Positions 9,462 to 17,080 of a stretch of 64,000 nt of DNA are shown piece by piece. The notes under the pieces are model-generated. The model made no database searches. It was given only the letters and a program-made list of their open reading frames with translations, and was not told where the DNA came from. Within the stretch, counting starts at the first letter, position 1. Each line of letters starts with the position of its first letter. The stretch covers positions 2,170,001-2,234,000 of the forward strand of contig NZ_JARXYJ010000001.1 in NCBI RefSeq assembly GCF_029894425.1, read 5' to 3'. The translations under genes and the position numbers were made by a program. The stretch comes from Streptomyces sp. SAI-127. Its GTDB lineage: Bacteria > Actinomycetota > Actinomycetes > Streptomycetales > Streptomycetaceae.

Positions 9462-9606
9462 GGAGGGTCCCCTCGTTGCCTTGGGTTGGGATCCTCCAGT
9501 CTGATCAGTGACTCACGGGTACGCGGGCACGTAAGGCCACAGGAAACGGGCGCCCGAGTTGTCGGCTTCCCTCACACCCTCGGACGCCCGAACACCTTCC
9601 GAACAG

Positions 9607-9744
9607 TCACCCGGTGAACAGCTGGGTCGCTTTCTGTACGAGTTCGTAGAGCCCGTAGGCGAGCGGTGCGCCGACCCACACCCAGGCGAGGGCGATCAGC
9701 GGGCGCCGGTCAGGCGGACTCTGGCTGCTGTCGGACTGCGACAT
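9607..9744 (-). CDS. Small single-pass membrane protein overlapping the OFA transporter (MFS small subunit type)
   Basis: A 45-residue protein, MSQSDSSQSPPDRRPLIALA at the N-terminus, followed by a hydrophobic segment (WVWVGAPLAYGLYELV) and a short KATQLFTG tail. Its ATG lies inside the 3' end of the transporter gene, overlapping by 35 bp in another frame, which suggests translational coupling. Short proteins of this shape are found after OFA-type MFS transporters in actinobacteria and are annotated as small subunits. The hydrophobic helix and polar N-terminus are visible; a role in transporter assembly is inferred. Confidence 0.75.
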   Translation of the reverse strand: MSQSDSSQSPPDRRPLIALAWVWVGAPLAYGLYELVQKATQLFTG

Positions 9745-11044
9745 CGGCGGCCTCCCTCGGTGCGGGGATGTGATGGCGGGCACTGACGGGGCGGACCAGC
9801 TCGTTGGCGACGAAGCCGACGACCAGCAGCCCGATCATGATCACGAACGACAGGCCGTAGAGGGCGGCCCCGCTCTTGCCCGCGTCCTCCTGCCGGTCGG
9901 CGATCCAGTTCACGATCAGCGGTCCGAGGACGCCGGCCGTGGACCACGCGGTGAGCAGCCGGCCATGGATGGCGCCGACCTGGTAGGCGCCGAAAAGGTC
10001 CTTCAGGTAGGCGGGGATCGTCGCGAAGCCGCCGCCGTAGAAGGACAGGATCACCAGCGCGCACAGGATGAACAGCGGCTTGGAGGAGTCACCGAACAGG
10101 GCGATGAGCCCGTACATCACGGCGCCCACGCCCAGGTAGACGCGGTAGATGTTCTTCCGTCCGATCAGGTCGGACGTCGACGACCAGCCGATCCGGCCGG
10201 CCATGTTGGCCGCCGACAGCAGCGCGACGAAGCCGGCCGCCGCCGACACCGAGACCGGGGTCGACGTCTCCTTGAAGAAGTCCGTGATCATCGGCGCGGC
10301 CTTCTCCAGGATGCCGATGCCCGCGGTCACGTTCATGCAGAGCACGACCCACAGGCACCAGAATTGGGGCGTGCGCACGGCGTTGCGCGCCGAGACCTGC
10401 GGCCCTTCGAAAGCACTGGGCGCGCTCTCGACCGGCTTCTCGCTGCGCGGCACGCGCACAAGCAGGACTCCGAGGAGCATGAAGACGGCGTACGACAGCC
10501 CGTGCACGAGGAACGCCAGGGCGATCCCGGAGCTGTCGGAGCCGAAGGAGTCCAGCATCTGCGCCGACCAGGGCGAGGCGATGAGCGCGCCGCCGCCGAA
10601 GCCCATGATGGCGATGCCGGTGGCCATGCCGGGCCGGTCCGGGAACCACTTGATCAGGGTGGAGACCGGCGAGATGTAGCCGATGCCGAGGCCTATGCCG
10701 CCGACGAAGCCGTAGCCGAGGACGATCAGCCAGTACTGCTCGGTGGCCGCGCCCAGCGCGGAGAGCAGGAAGCCGGAGGAGAAGCAGATCAGCGCCACGG
10801 TCATCGCCCAGCGCGGCCCGTTGCGCTCCACGAGCGTGCCGCCGAACGCGGCGGACAGACCGAGCATCACGATGCCGAGCTGGAAGGGCAGTGCGCTCTG
10901 CGTGCCGCTGAGACCGAGCGCGGACTCGAGCGGTGGCTTGAACACGGACCAGGCGTACGCCTGGCCGATGGAGAGATGGACCGAGAGAGCGGCCGGGGGG
11001 ACGAGCCAGCGGCTCCAACCCGGGGGCGCGACAGGGGGACTCAT
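9710..11044 (-). CDS. OFA (oxalate/formate antiporter) family MFS transporter
   Basis: A 444-residue, 12-helix major facilitator protein. The start MSPPVAPPGWSRWLVPPAAL leads into SIGQAYAWSVFKPPLE, the characteristic OFA first helix. GGIGLGIGYISPVSTLIKWF, RPGMATGIAIMGFGGGALI and AANMAGRIGWSSTSDLIGRK are likewise family signatures. OFA proteins exchange small carboxylates such as oxalate and formate. The ATG at 11044 is chosen over upstream starts because it begins the conserved N-terminus. It is divergent from the broken formate dehydrogenase gene and followed by the overlapping 45-residue membrane protein. Substrate assignment rests on family and context. Confidence 0.92.
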   Translation of the reverse strand: MSPPVAPPGWSRWLVPPAALSVHLSIGQAYAWSVFKPPLESALGLSGTQSALPFQLGIVMLGLSAAFGGTLVERNGPRWAMTVALICFSSGFLLSALGAATEQYWLIVLGYGFVGGIGLGIGYISPVSTLIKWFPDRPGMATGIAIMGFGGGALIASPWSAQMLDSFGSDSSGIALAFLVHGLSYAVFMLLGVLLVRVPRSEKPVESAPSAFEGPQVSARNAVRTPQFWCLWVVLCMNVTAGIGILEKAAPMITDFFKETSTPVSVSAAAGFVALLSAANMAGRIGWSSTSDLIGRKNIYRVYLGVGAVMYGLIALFGDSSKPLFILCALVILSFYGGGFATIPAYLKDLFGAYQVGAIHGRLLTAWSTAGVLGPLIVNWIADRQEDAGKSGAALYGLSFVIMIGLLVVGFVANELVRPVSARHHIPAPREAADVAVRQQPESA

Positions 11045-11196
11045 GATCCCGGACGGTAGGAACAAACAAGCTGGTTGAAAAGGCGGCGCGTCGACCGTAT
11101 GCGATGAGCGGTATCCCGGACGCGACGAACGGTCGAACCGGCCGGTTTCCCGAGCCGGTCGGGTCGCGCCCGCACCCTTGCGAGACCGATACCCAT

Positions 11197-11207
11197 ACTG
11201 TAGACAA
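11197..11207 (+). promoter_or_regulatory. Candidate GntR operator in the divergent transporter/fdh promoter
   Basis: ACTGTAGACAA, identical to the 11-bp sequence upstream of the GntR gene. It sits 29 bp before the ATG of the decayed formate dehydrogenase gene and 153 bp before the divergent transporter start. On the opposite strand the wider site reads ATTGTCTACAGT, close to the FCD-type palindrome. The shared sequence is observed; binding by the local GntR protein is inferred. Confidence 0.5.
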
Positions 11208-11235
11208 TATTTCGTCGACACTGAAAGGCTTCGCC

Positions 11236-12155
11236 ATGACCACCCCGACGGCCTGCCCCCGGCTCACCCACCCCCTGGTCAGGGACGCGCCCAACAGCCC
11301 CCTGCGGCAGGCGGGTTGGGAGGAGGCGCTGGACCGCGCGGCTCACGGCCTGGGAAGCAGCCGCGGCGCCTTCGGCATGGTCTGCTCCGCCCGCGCGACC
11401 AACGAGACGCACTACCTGGCGCAGAAGTTCGCCCGGGTCGTCATGGGCACCAACAACATCGACTCCCTGGACCGGGTGCGTCACGCCCCGAGTACCGCGG
11501 GCCTCGCCGCGGCCTTCGGGTCGGGCGGCGGGACCTCGTCGTACGAGGAGACCGTGCACACCGACGTCATCGTGATGTGGGGCTACGACGCCCGCTCGAC
11601 CCACCCGGTCTTCTTCCGGCACGTCCTGAAGGGAACGGCCACGAGTGGAAGTACCGCGATTCCGAGGCCGTTTGGGACGAGCTCAGGTCGTTGTCGCAGG
11701 ACCACTCCGGGATGACGTACGCGCGCCTGCGGGAGCACCGGGGCCTCCAGTGGCCCTGCCCCGACGCCGACCGGCTCGAACCGCCGTATCTGCACGGCCG
11801 GTTGTGGGAGAAGGACCCGGCGAGGCGGGGCAGACGGGCGCCGTTCGGGATCGTGCAGCACGATCCGCCGGCCGAGCGGGTCGACGAGCGGTACCCGATC
11901 CGGCTGGGCATCGCGGGGCGCCCGGACTCGTGCGGGGGCTTCGACTCCCGTCCGGGGAACGGCATCGCGTTGTCCCCGGAGGACGCCGAGCGCCACGAGG
12001 TCGTGGCCGGTGAGGAGGTGCGGGTGTCATCACGGCAGGCGTCGGTCCTCGCGTCCGTGCGGATCGACACCGCGCTCAGGCCCGGACTCGCCTTCATGAC
12101 CCCGCGTTCGCCCGAGGAGGTGGACGTCGACCGGGCGGCGGTCCGGATCGATAAG
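11236..12155 (+). pseudogene. Decayed formate dehydrogenase catalytic (molybdopterin) subunit
   Basis: The N-terminal part (MTTPTACPRLTHPLVRDAPN...) matches the molybdopterin formate dehydrogenase family through HPVFFRHVLKG near 11632. The reading frame then changes, and the next recognisable piece (GHEWKYRDSEAVWDELRSLS) belongs near the C-terminus, so several hundred central residues are missing. The tail ends in RPGLAFMT...VRIDK with another internal loss. The active-site position, normally Cys or Sec in a CHAPS motif, is arginine here (DRVRHAPSTAGL). With a frameshift, a large deletion and the lost catalytic residue, this gene cannot make an active enzyme. The ATG at 11236 still has an AAAGG upstream. 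Confidence 0.88.
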
Positions 12156-12277
12156 ACGACATCGCCCAGCTCCGGGACGTCGGGCGTGCGATGCGGGACG
12201 CCTCGATGTGCGGTCTCGGGCAGAACGCGTGGAATGCCGTGGAGTCCGCCGTGGACCACCTGGGGGTGTACGGATGA
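12155..12277 (+). pseudogene. Relic of NuoF-like (NADH-binding/diaphorase) subunit, C-terminal end only
   Basis: Only about 40 codons remain: DDIAQLRDVGRAMRDASMCG followed by LGQNAWNAVESAVDHLGVYG and a TGA stop at 12275. The MCGLGQ segment corresponds to part of the [4Fe-4S] cluster region of NuoF-type subunits of NAD-dependent formate dehydrogenases, where a cysteine and a GQ pair are conserved. It is fused in a different frame directly onto the last codons of the catalytic-subunit relic, so the join is probably a deletion breakpoint. Too short to be functional. Confidence 0.72.
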
Positions 12278-12281
12278 GCGG

Positions 12282-12603
12282 GGTGCCGCTGGGTCGCCGT
12301 GTGGCCCTTTGGCCCCCCGGGGCGTGTGGAGACATACGGCTGAGCCATACCGCTGAGCCATCTGGGCCCCTCGGGTCACGCGGGGCGTCGCGGAGCGGAT
12401 GCATGACCCCCGTGCCGCTGGGTCGCCGTGTGGCCCTTGGGCCCCCCGGGGTGTGGGGGGGCGTGCGGATGAGCCGTGCCGCTGGGTCGTGGGGCCCCTC
12501 GGGTCACGCGGGGCGTCGGGGAACGGATGCATGACCGCCGTGCCGCTGGGTCATGTGGGCCCCTCGGGTCGCCGGGGGCAAGCGGGGGCGTACGGATGAC
12601 CGC
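12282..12603 (+). repeat. Tandem repeat, five copies of 64/65 bp, between two fdh relics
   Basis: Five units start at 12282, 12346, 12411, 12475 and 12539, each beginning with a form of CGTGCCGCTGGGT and containing GGGCCCCTCGGGTC- or GGCCCCCCGGGG-like middles and a GCGGATG(A/C)-like end. Units 1 and 3 resemble each other, as do 2 and 4, so a 129-bp double unit was itself duplicated. The sixth occurrence at 12604 is the beginning of the next gene (MTAVPLG), so the array is a multiplied copy of the gene junction. The period is not a multiple of three and no frame stays open across it. This array fills the whole gap between the two relics. Confidence 0.85.
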
Positions 12604-13450
12604 CGTACCGCTGGGCATCCCGCGCCGCAGGCTGGAGTTCACGATCGACGGTGAGCCCGTGCGCGTGGCGGAGGGCTCGACGATCCTGGACGCCTGCCTG
12701 GCGGCCGGGAAGGTCGTCCCGGCTCTGTGCCGTGGCGGCCCCTGGCGGCGGCGCCTGCCGCCTCTGTGTCGTCGAGATGGAGGGGGCCACGGCGCTCGTC
12801 CCGGCCTGCTCCCGCCGGGCGGAGCCGGGCATGGACATCAGGACCGGCACCGAGCGCGTCCGGCACAGCCGCAAGACGTCCTCGAACTGCTCGCCTCCTC
12901 GGCCGATCTGTCGACGACTCCGCGAGCGGCGGAGTGGATCAAGGAGTACGACGCGCGTCCGGACCGCTTCGGCTCGGACGCGGCCCGGCTCGTCGAGCCG
13001 CCGAAGCTCGACAACGACCTGTATGTGCGCGACTACGGCAAGTGCGTCCTCTGCCGCCGGTGCGTGGACGCCTGTGGGGACGCGGGAGAGAACGCCTTCG
13101 CCATCGCGGTCTCCGGTCGCGGCTTCGGCGCCCGGATCGCCGTGGAACACGACCTGCCGCTCACGGACTCCGCCTGCGTGTTCTGCGGGAACTGCATCGA
13201 CGTGTGCCCGACGGGGGCCCTGTCGTTCAGGTCGGAGTTCGACAGGCGAGCGGCGGGTACCTGGCACGAGGCGTCACAGACCCGCACCGACACCGTGTGC
13301 GCGCACTGCGGAGTGGGCTGCGACCTCACGCTCCATGTGCAGGACAATGAGGTCGTGAAGGTCACCACCCCGCATGGGCAGACGGTGACCCAGAGCAGCC
13401 TCTGCAGCAAGGGCCGTTTCGGCTACCAGCACGTACAGAACCGGGACTGA
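12596..13450 (+). pseudogene. Frameshifted NuoG-like iron-sulfur subunit of formate dehydrogenase
   Basis: The translation begins MTAVPLGIPRRRLEFTIDGE, a [2Fe-2S] ferredoxin domain. It continues in another frame from about 12735 (GGACRLCVVEMEG, VPACSRRAEPGM) and returns to the first frame near 12880 (VLELLASSADLSTTP). One inserted and one lost base explain both shifts; an expected AAGATCGTC reads AAGACGTC. The rest is well kept: CVLCRRCVDACGD, CVFCGNCIDVCPTGAL, and the start of a molybdopterin-protein cluster domain CAHCGVGC, ending in GRFGYQHVQNRD. Unless the sequence has errors, the [2Fe-2S] domain is destroyed. It precedes fdhD by 7 bp. Confidence 0.82.
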
Positions 13451-13457
13451 GACACAT

Positions 13458-14309
13458 ATGGGACGAGTCACGGAACGACGCAAGGTGATCCGCATCCGCG
13501 ACGGGGCGATCTCCTCCCGCCCCGACACCCTGGTCGCCGAGGAACCGCTGGAGATCCGCCTCAACGGCAAACCCCTCGCCATCACCATGCGCACCCCCGG
13601 CGACGACTTCGCACTCGCCGCCGGCTTCCTCGTCAGCGAAGGCGTCCTCGCCCACCACAGCGACCTGCGCAACATCGTCTACTGCGCCGGAGCCACCACC
13701 GACGGCTCCAACACCTACAACGTCGTCGACGTCACCACCGCCCCCGACACCCCCATCCCCGACATCACCCTCGAACGCAACGTCTACACCACCTCCTCCT
13801 GCGGCCTGTGCGGCAAAGCCAGCCTCGACGCCGTCCGTACGACGACCCGCTGGCCCCTCTCCGACACACCCCCGGTCCGTATCGAACCCGACCTCCTCGC
13901 CAGCCTCCCCGACCGGCTCCGCGCCGCCCAACGCGTCTTCGACCGCACCGGCGGCCTGCACGCCGCCGCCCTGTTCACCGAACACGGCGAACTGATCGAC
14001 ATACGCGAAGACGTCGGCCGCCACAACGCCGTCGACAAACTCATCGGCCGCGCCCTGCAACACAACAACCTCCCCCTCACCCGCGTCATCCTCCTCGTCT
14101 CCGGCCGCGCCTCCTTCGAACTGGCACAAAAAGCCGTCATGGCCGGCATCCCGATCCTCGCCGCCGTCTCCGCACCCTCCTCCCTGGCCGTCGACCTCGC
14201 CACCGAAACCGGCCTCACCCTCGTCGGCTTCCTCCGCGGCCACTCCATGAACGTGTACGCGGGAGAACACCGGCTCGCCCTGGAAGCCACAACGGCCACC
14301 CAGAGCTGA
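13458..14309 (+). CDS. fdhD: Formate dehydrogenase accessory sulfurtransferase FdhD
   Basis: A 283-residue protein that passes sulfur from a cysteine desulfurase to the molybdenum cofactor of formate dehydrogenases. All landmarks are present: MRTPGDDFALAAGFLVSEG, the sulfur-carrying pair Cys115 and Cys118 in SSCGLCGKAS, and DVGRHNAVDKLIGRAL. There is no frameshift or stop. Third-position cytosine is extreme in this gene (long stretches of CCACCACC type), somewhat unlike its ruined neighbours. Its partners in this locus are pseudogenes, so it probably now serves another molybdoenzyme encoded elsewhere or is not yet decayed. Confidence 0.96.
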   Translation: MGRVTERRKVIRIRDGAISSRPDTLVAEEPLEIRLNGKPLAITMRTPGDDFALAAGFLVSEGVLAHHSDLRNIVYCAGATTDGSNTYNVVDVTTAPDTPIPDITLERNVYTTSSCGLCGKASLDAVRTTTRWPLSDTPPVRIEPDLLASLPDRLRAAQRVFDRTGGLHAAALFTEHGELIDIREDVGRHNAVDKLIGRALQHNNLPLTRVILLVSGRASFELAQKAVMAGIPILAAVSAPSSLAVDLATETGLTLVGFLRGHSMNVYAGEHRLALEATTATQS

Positions 14310-14325
14310 CCACTGGTCCGAGCCT

Positions 14326-14853
14326 TCAGGCCGCCACGAAGCGCACCTGCTCCACCGTCGCCACCGTGCCCAGTCGCGGGAAGTCGAGCCGTGCCGAGGC
14401 GTCGTGCTCGGCGGCGGTGAAGGCCGCCATGGCGTCCTCCACGAAGACGAGGTCGTAGCCGAGGTCGAGGGCGGCGCGGGCGGTGGACTCGACGCCGAGG
14501 TTGGTGGCGATCCCGCCGAACACCAGCGTGGTGACGCCGAGTTCACGAAGGCGCGCGTCCAGGCCCGTGCCCTGGAAGGCGCCGATGGTCCGCTTCACGA
14601 TCTCGATGTCACCGGGCCGGGAGAGGCCGGGCACCAGCCCGCTGCCGGGTGGCTGGTCGGCGACTCCGGGCCGCTCGACGCGCACGAGCACGACGGGTGC
14701 GCCGACGGTGCGGAAGGCGGCCGCCAACTTCTCGGCGGCGGCGAGGACTTCGGTGCCTTTGCGGGGTTCCAGGGGCAGCGCGACGATCCGGTCCATCAGA
14801 TCGACGAGTACGAGGGCGCTGCGCGTGGCATCGAGCGCGAGGGGTCCGGTCAT
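14326..14853 (-). CDS. Isochorismatase-like cysteine-hydrolase-fold protein
   Basis: A 175-residue single-domain alpha/beta protein of the isochorismatase superfamily. The N-terminal aspartate (SALVLVDLMDRIV) and the lysine in IEIVKRTIGAFQGTGLDARL correspond to two catalytic positions of the family. The third position, usually a nucleophilic cysteine in nicotinamidase-like members, falls in GGIATNLGVESTARAA where glycine is present, as in true isochorismatases. The reaction is therefore more likely vinyl-ether or related hydrolysis than amide hydrolysis. It is convergent with fdhD, 16 bp away. Confidence 0.88.
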   Translation of the reverse strand: MTGPLALDATRSALVLVDLMDRIVALPLEPRKGTEVLAAAEKLAAAFRTVGAPVVLVRVERPGVADQPPGSGLVPGLSRPGDIEIVKRTIGAFQGTGLDARLRELGVTTLVFGGIATNLGVESTARAALDLGYDLVFVEDAMAAFTAAEHDASARLDFPRLGTVATVEQVRFVAA

Positions 14854-14987
14854 GACGGAACGTTATCCGTCATCAGCCCTGCGTACCGGAGATCCGATCA
14901 ACAGGCTCATGAACGACGAGCGAGGGACACCGTGTTCTTACGGCGGTCCGCGGGTCCGGTTCGCAGGACGAGACCTGCGGGTTCATG

Positions 14988-15101
14988 CACGGCCACCTCC
15001 GGCCCGTCGTGCACGGGGAGTTCGCCCTGGAGGACGCGGCGGTGGCGCACGAGGTGATCGAGCCGCGGCGCAGCCTCGGAAAAGTCGTACTCCATCCGTG
15101 A
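14988..15101 (+). pseudogene. C-terminal relic of a quinone oxidoreductase/zinc-type alcohol dehydrogenase
   Basis: Between the isochorismatase gene and the sialidase gene lies a gap of about 350 bp. One frame ends HGHLRPVVHGEFALEDAAVA followed by HEVIEPRRSLGKVVLHP and a stop, matching the extreme C-terminus of MDR-type quinone reductases (usual pattern: LRPVV...F.LEDAAEAH..IE....GKVVL). No upstream part of such a gene is visible, so this is a leftover after deletion. The remaining 100 bases before the sialidase gene probably hold its promoter, but no clear -10/-35 pair was recognised. Confidence 0.6.
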
Positions 15102-15206
15102 CGGGACACGCGCCCGGTTCTTGTGAGGCGCAGGGTGCGGAACTACCGTCCGTGACCCGAAGGTCATATTTCCGGATGTACAGACAATGAAAGGGCAGGT
15201 TCGCCC

Positions 15207-17069
15207 GTGCCGTCGAGTCGCGCACGTCCGAGATCCTTCCTGACCGCCGTGTCCACCACCGCCGCGCTGCTCGCCCTTCCGAGCCCGGCTGAGGCCCAAC
15301 CACCGTCCGCCGCACCGGGGTTCGAGCAGCAGATCCTCTTCAAGGCGGACCGGGACCCCGGTTACGCCTGCTTCCGCATCCCGGCGATCGTCCGGACCAC
15401 CGGCGGCACCCTTCTCGCGTTCGCCGAGGGCCGGGTCCTCAACTGCGGGGACGCCGGTGACATCGACATCGTCCTCAAGCGCTCCACGGACGGCGGCCGC
15501 ACCTGGGGCCCGCTCCAGGTGGTCAGCGAGGGCGCGGGCGACACCCACGGCAACCCGGCCCCGGTCGTGGACCGCGGGACGGGCCGGATCCTGCTGGCCG
15601 AGACGTACAACACGGGCCGTACGGACAGCGGGAATTGCCGGGTGCCCTGCGACCGCGTCCCCCACCTCCAGTACAGCGACGACGACGGCCTCACCTGGTC
15701 CGCGTCCCGCGACCTGAGCGAGGAGATCCTGCCCCCGCGGTGGAACTCCTGGTACGCCACGGGCCCCGTGCACGGCGTCCAGCTGAGCCACGGGCACCAC
15801 GCCGGGCGGCTGGTGTTCGGGGTCAACGCCGAGACGTGGGACGGCAGTCGGATCACCGACGGTCACGCGGCGCTCGTCGTGAGCGACGACGGAGGTGAGC
15901 ACTGGAGGGTCGGCGCCACCGACTCCTGGCGGGTCGCCGCCGACGGCACCTTCCGGCAGAAGCCCTCCGAGGTGACGCTCACCGAGCGCACCGACGGCTC
16001 CCTCCTCGTCAGCGGCCGCGAACAGGAGGGCAGCGACCTCGGCCACCGCACCCAGGCCGTCAGCCTCGACGGCGGTGACAGCTTCGACTCGCCGTTCCGG
16101 GCCCTCCCGGACCTGTACGCACCGCAGGTGCAGTGCGCCACCCTCGACCTCGGCGAGCGCATCCTGCTGTCCTGCCCGGGGGACCCGGACCGCCGTCGCA
16201 CGATGATGATCCGCTCCTCCTACGACGGCGGCCGCACCTGGGACCCCCTCGACCGCGGCACGGTCGTCACCACGGACTGGTCCGGCTACTCCGACCTGGC
16301 ACAGGTCGACGAGAGCACGGTGGGCCTGCTGTACGAGGGCGGGGCGGTCGACGCGCGCGACGAGATCCGCTTCGCCCGCTTCACCGAGGACCGGCTGACC
16401 CCGCGCCGCGGCCCCGACCCGACCACCCCCGACCTCGCTCCCCTCGCCCCGGGCGCGGCGGTTCTCGGCGGCGCCCGCGAGACGGCCGGGGTCATCGGCG
16501 GCGCCCTGGAGTTCGACGGCGCCGACGACGCCGTACGTCTGCCCTATCGCGGGGAACTCCCGCTCGGTACCGAGGACTTCACCGCCTCCCTGTGGTTCCG
16601 GTACACGGCCACGACCGGGCAGCAGCCGATGCTGTGGATGGGCGGTGCCGGCATGGGGCAGCCGCAGGTCTGGCTGCGCGGGGAGCCCGCGAGCGGTCGG
16701 GTGCGCGGGCTGATCACCGTGCGGGCGGGCGCGAGGACCCTGCGTACGGCGTGGGTGAGCACGAGCGGCGCGTACAACGACGGGCGGTGGCATCATCTGG
16801 CCCTGCGCCGGGGCGGCGACCGGCTCACGCTCTTCGTCGACGGTACGGCGACCGAAACTCCGGACGTGTCCGGCTCGGTCAGCCGCGACTCGCCGTTCGG
16901 CGTGCACATCGGGCAGCGCATGGACGGCCGGGCCCACTTCACCGGCGCGATCGACGACGTCCGGGTCTGGGACCGGGCCCTGACCGACGAGGAGATCACC
17001 GGCTCGGACGCCGTCGCGGGGGACACCGTCCTGTGGCTGCCCATGGACCAGGTGAGCGACAGCCGCTAA
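15207..17069 (+). CDS. Secreted exo-alpha-sialidase with C-terminal LamG-like domain
   Basis: A 620-residue secreted glycosidase (GH33 type). A signal peptide ends near AEAQPP (about residue 32). The catalytic six-bladed propeller has the arginine motif FRIPAIVRTTGG and at least four Asp-boxes: RSTDGGRTW, YSDDDGLTW, VSDDGGEHW and SSYDGGRTW. From about residue 420 a concanavalin-like LamG domain follows (GALEFDGADDAVRLPY ... AIDDVRVWDRALTDEEI), probably for carbohydrate binding. The GTG start at 15207 begins MPSSRARPRSFLTAVSTTAA. It releases terminal sialic or related nonulosonic acids outside the cell. The next gene begins 11 bp later and is probably cotranscribed. Confidence 0.93.
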   Translation: MPSSRARPRSFLTAVSTTAALLALPSPAEAQPPSAAPGFEQQILFKADRDPGYACFRIPAIVRTTGGTLLAFAEGRVLNCGDAGDIDIVLKRSTDGGRTWGPLQVVSEGAGDTHGNPAPVVDRGTGRILLAETYNTGRTDSGNCRVPCDRVPHLQYSDDDGLTWSASRDLSEEILPPRWNSWYATGPVHGVQLSHGHHAGRLVFGVNAETWDGSRITDGHAALVVSDDGGEHWRVGATDSWRVAADGTFRQKPSEVTLTERTDGSLLVSGREQEGSDLGHRTQAVSLDGGDSFDSPFRALPDLYAPQVQCATLDLGERILLSCPGDPDRRRTMMIRSSYDGGRTWDPLDRGTVVTTDWSGYSDLAQVDESTVGLLYEGGAVDARDEIRFARFTEDRLTPRRGPDPTTPDLAPLAPGAAVLGGARETAGVIGGALEFDGADDAVRLPYRGELPLGTEDFTASLWFRYTATTGQQPMLWMGGAGMGQPQVWLRGEPASGRVRGLITVRAGARTLRTAWVSTSGAYNDGRWHHLALRRGGDRLTLFVDGTATETPDVSGSVSRDSPFGVHIGQRMDGRAHFTGAIDDVRVWDRALTDEEITGSDAVAGDTVLWLPMDQVSDSR

Positions 17070-17080
17070 CGTCGCGAACC

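Noticed and set aside
9770..11059. Plus-strand open frame of 429 codons opposite the OFA transporter
   Set aside because: Low-complexity D/G/R/E-rich translation, antisense to a clear transporter.
11488..11500. Selenocysteine codon in the formate dehydrogenase relic
   Set aside because: The active-site codon reads CGT (Arg), not TGA, and no SECIS-like hairpin or sel genes were noted.
12155..12277. Independent small gene encoding a cysteine-containing peptide
   Set aside because: The sequence matches only the tail of a NuoF-like subunit and has no start codon or ribosome site of its own.
12282..12603. CRISPR array
   Set aside because: Units are contiguous 64/65-bp tandem repeats without unique spacers, and no cas genes are present.
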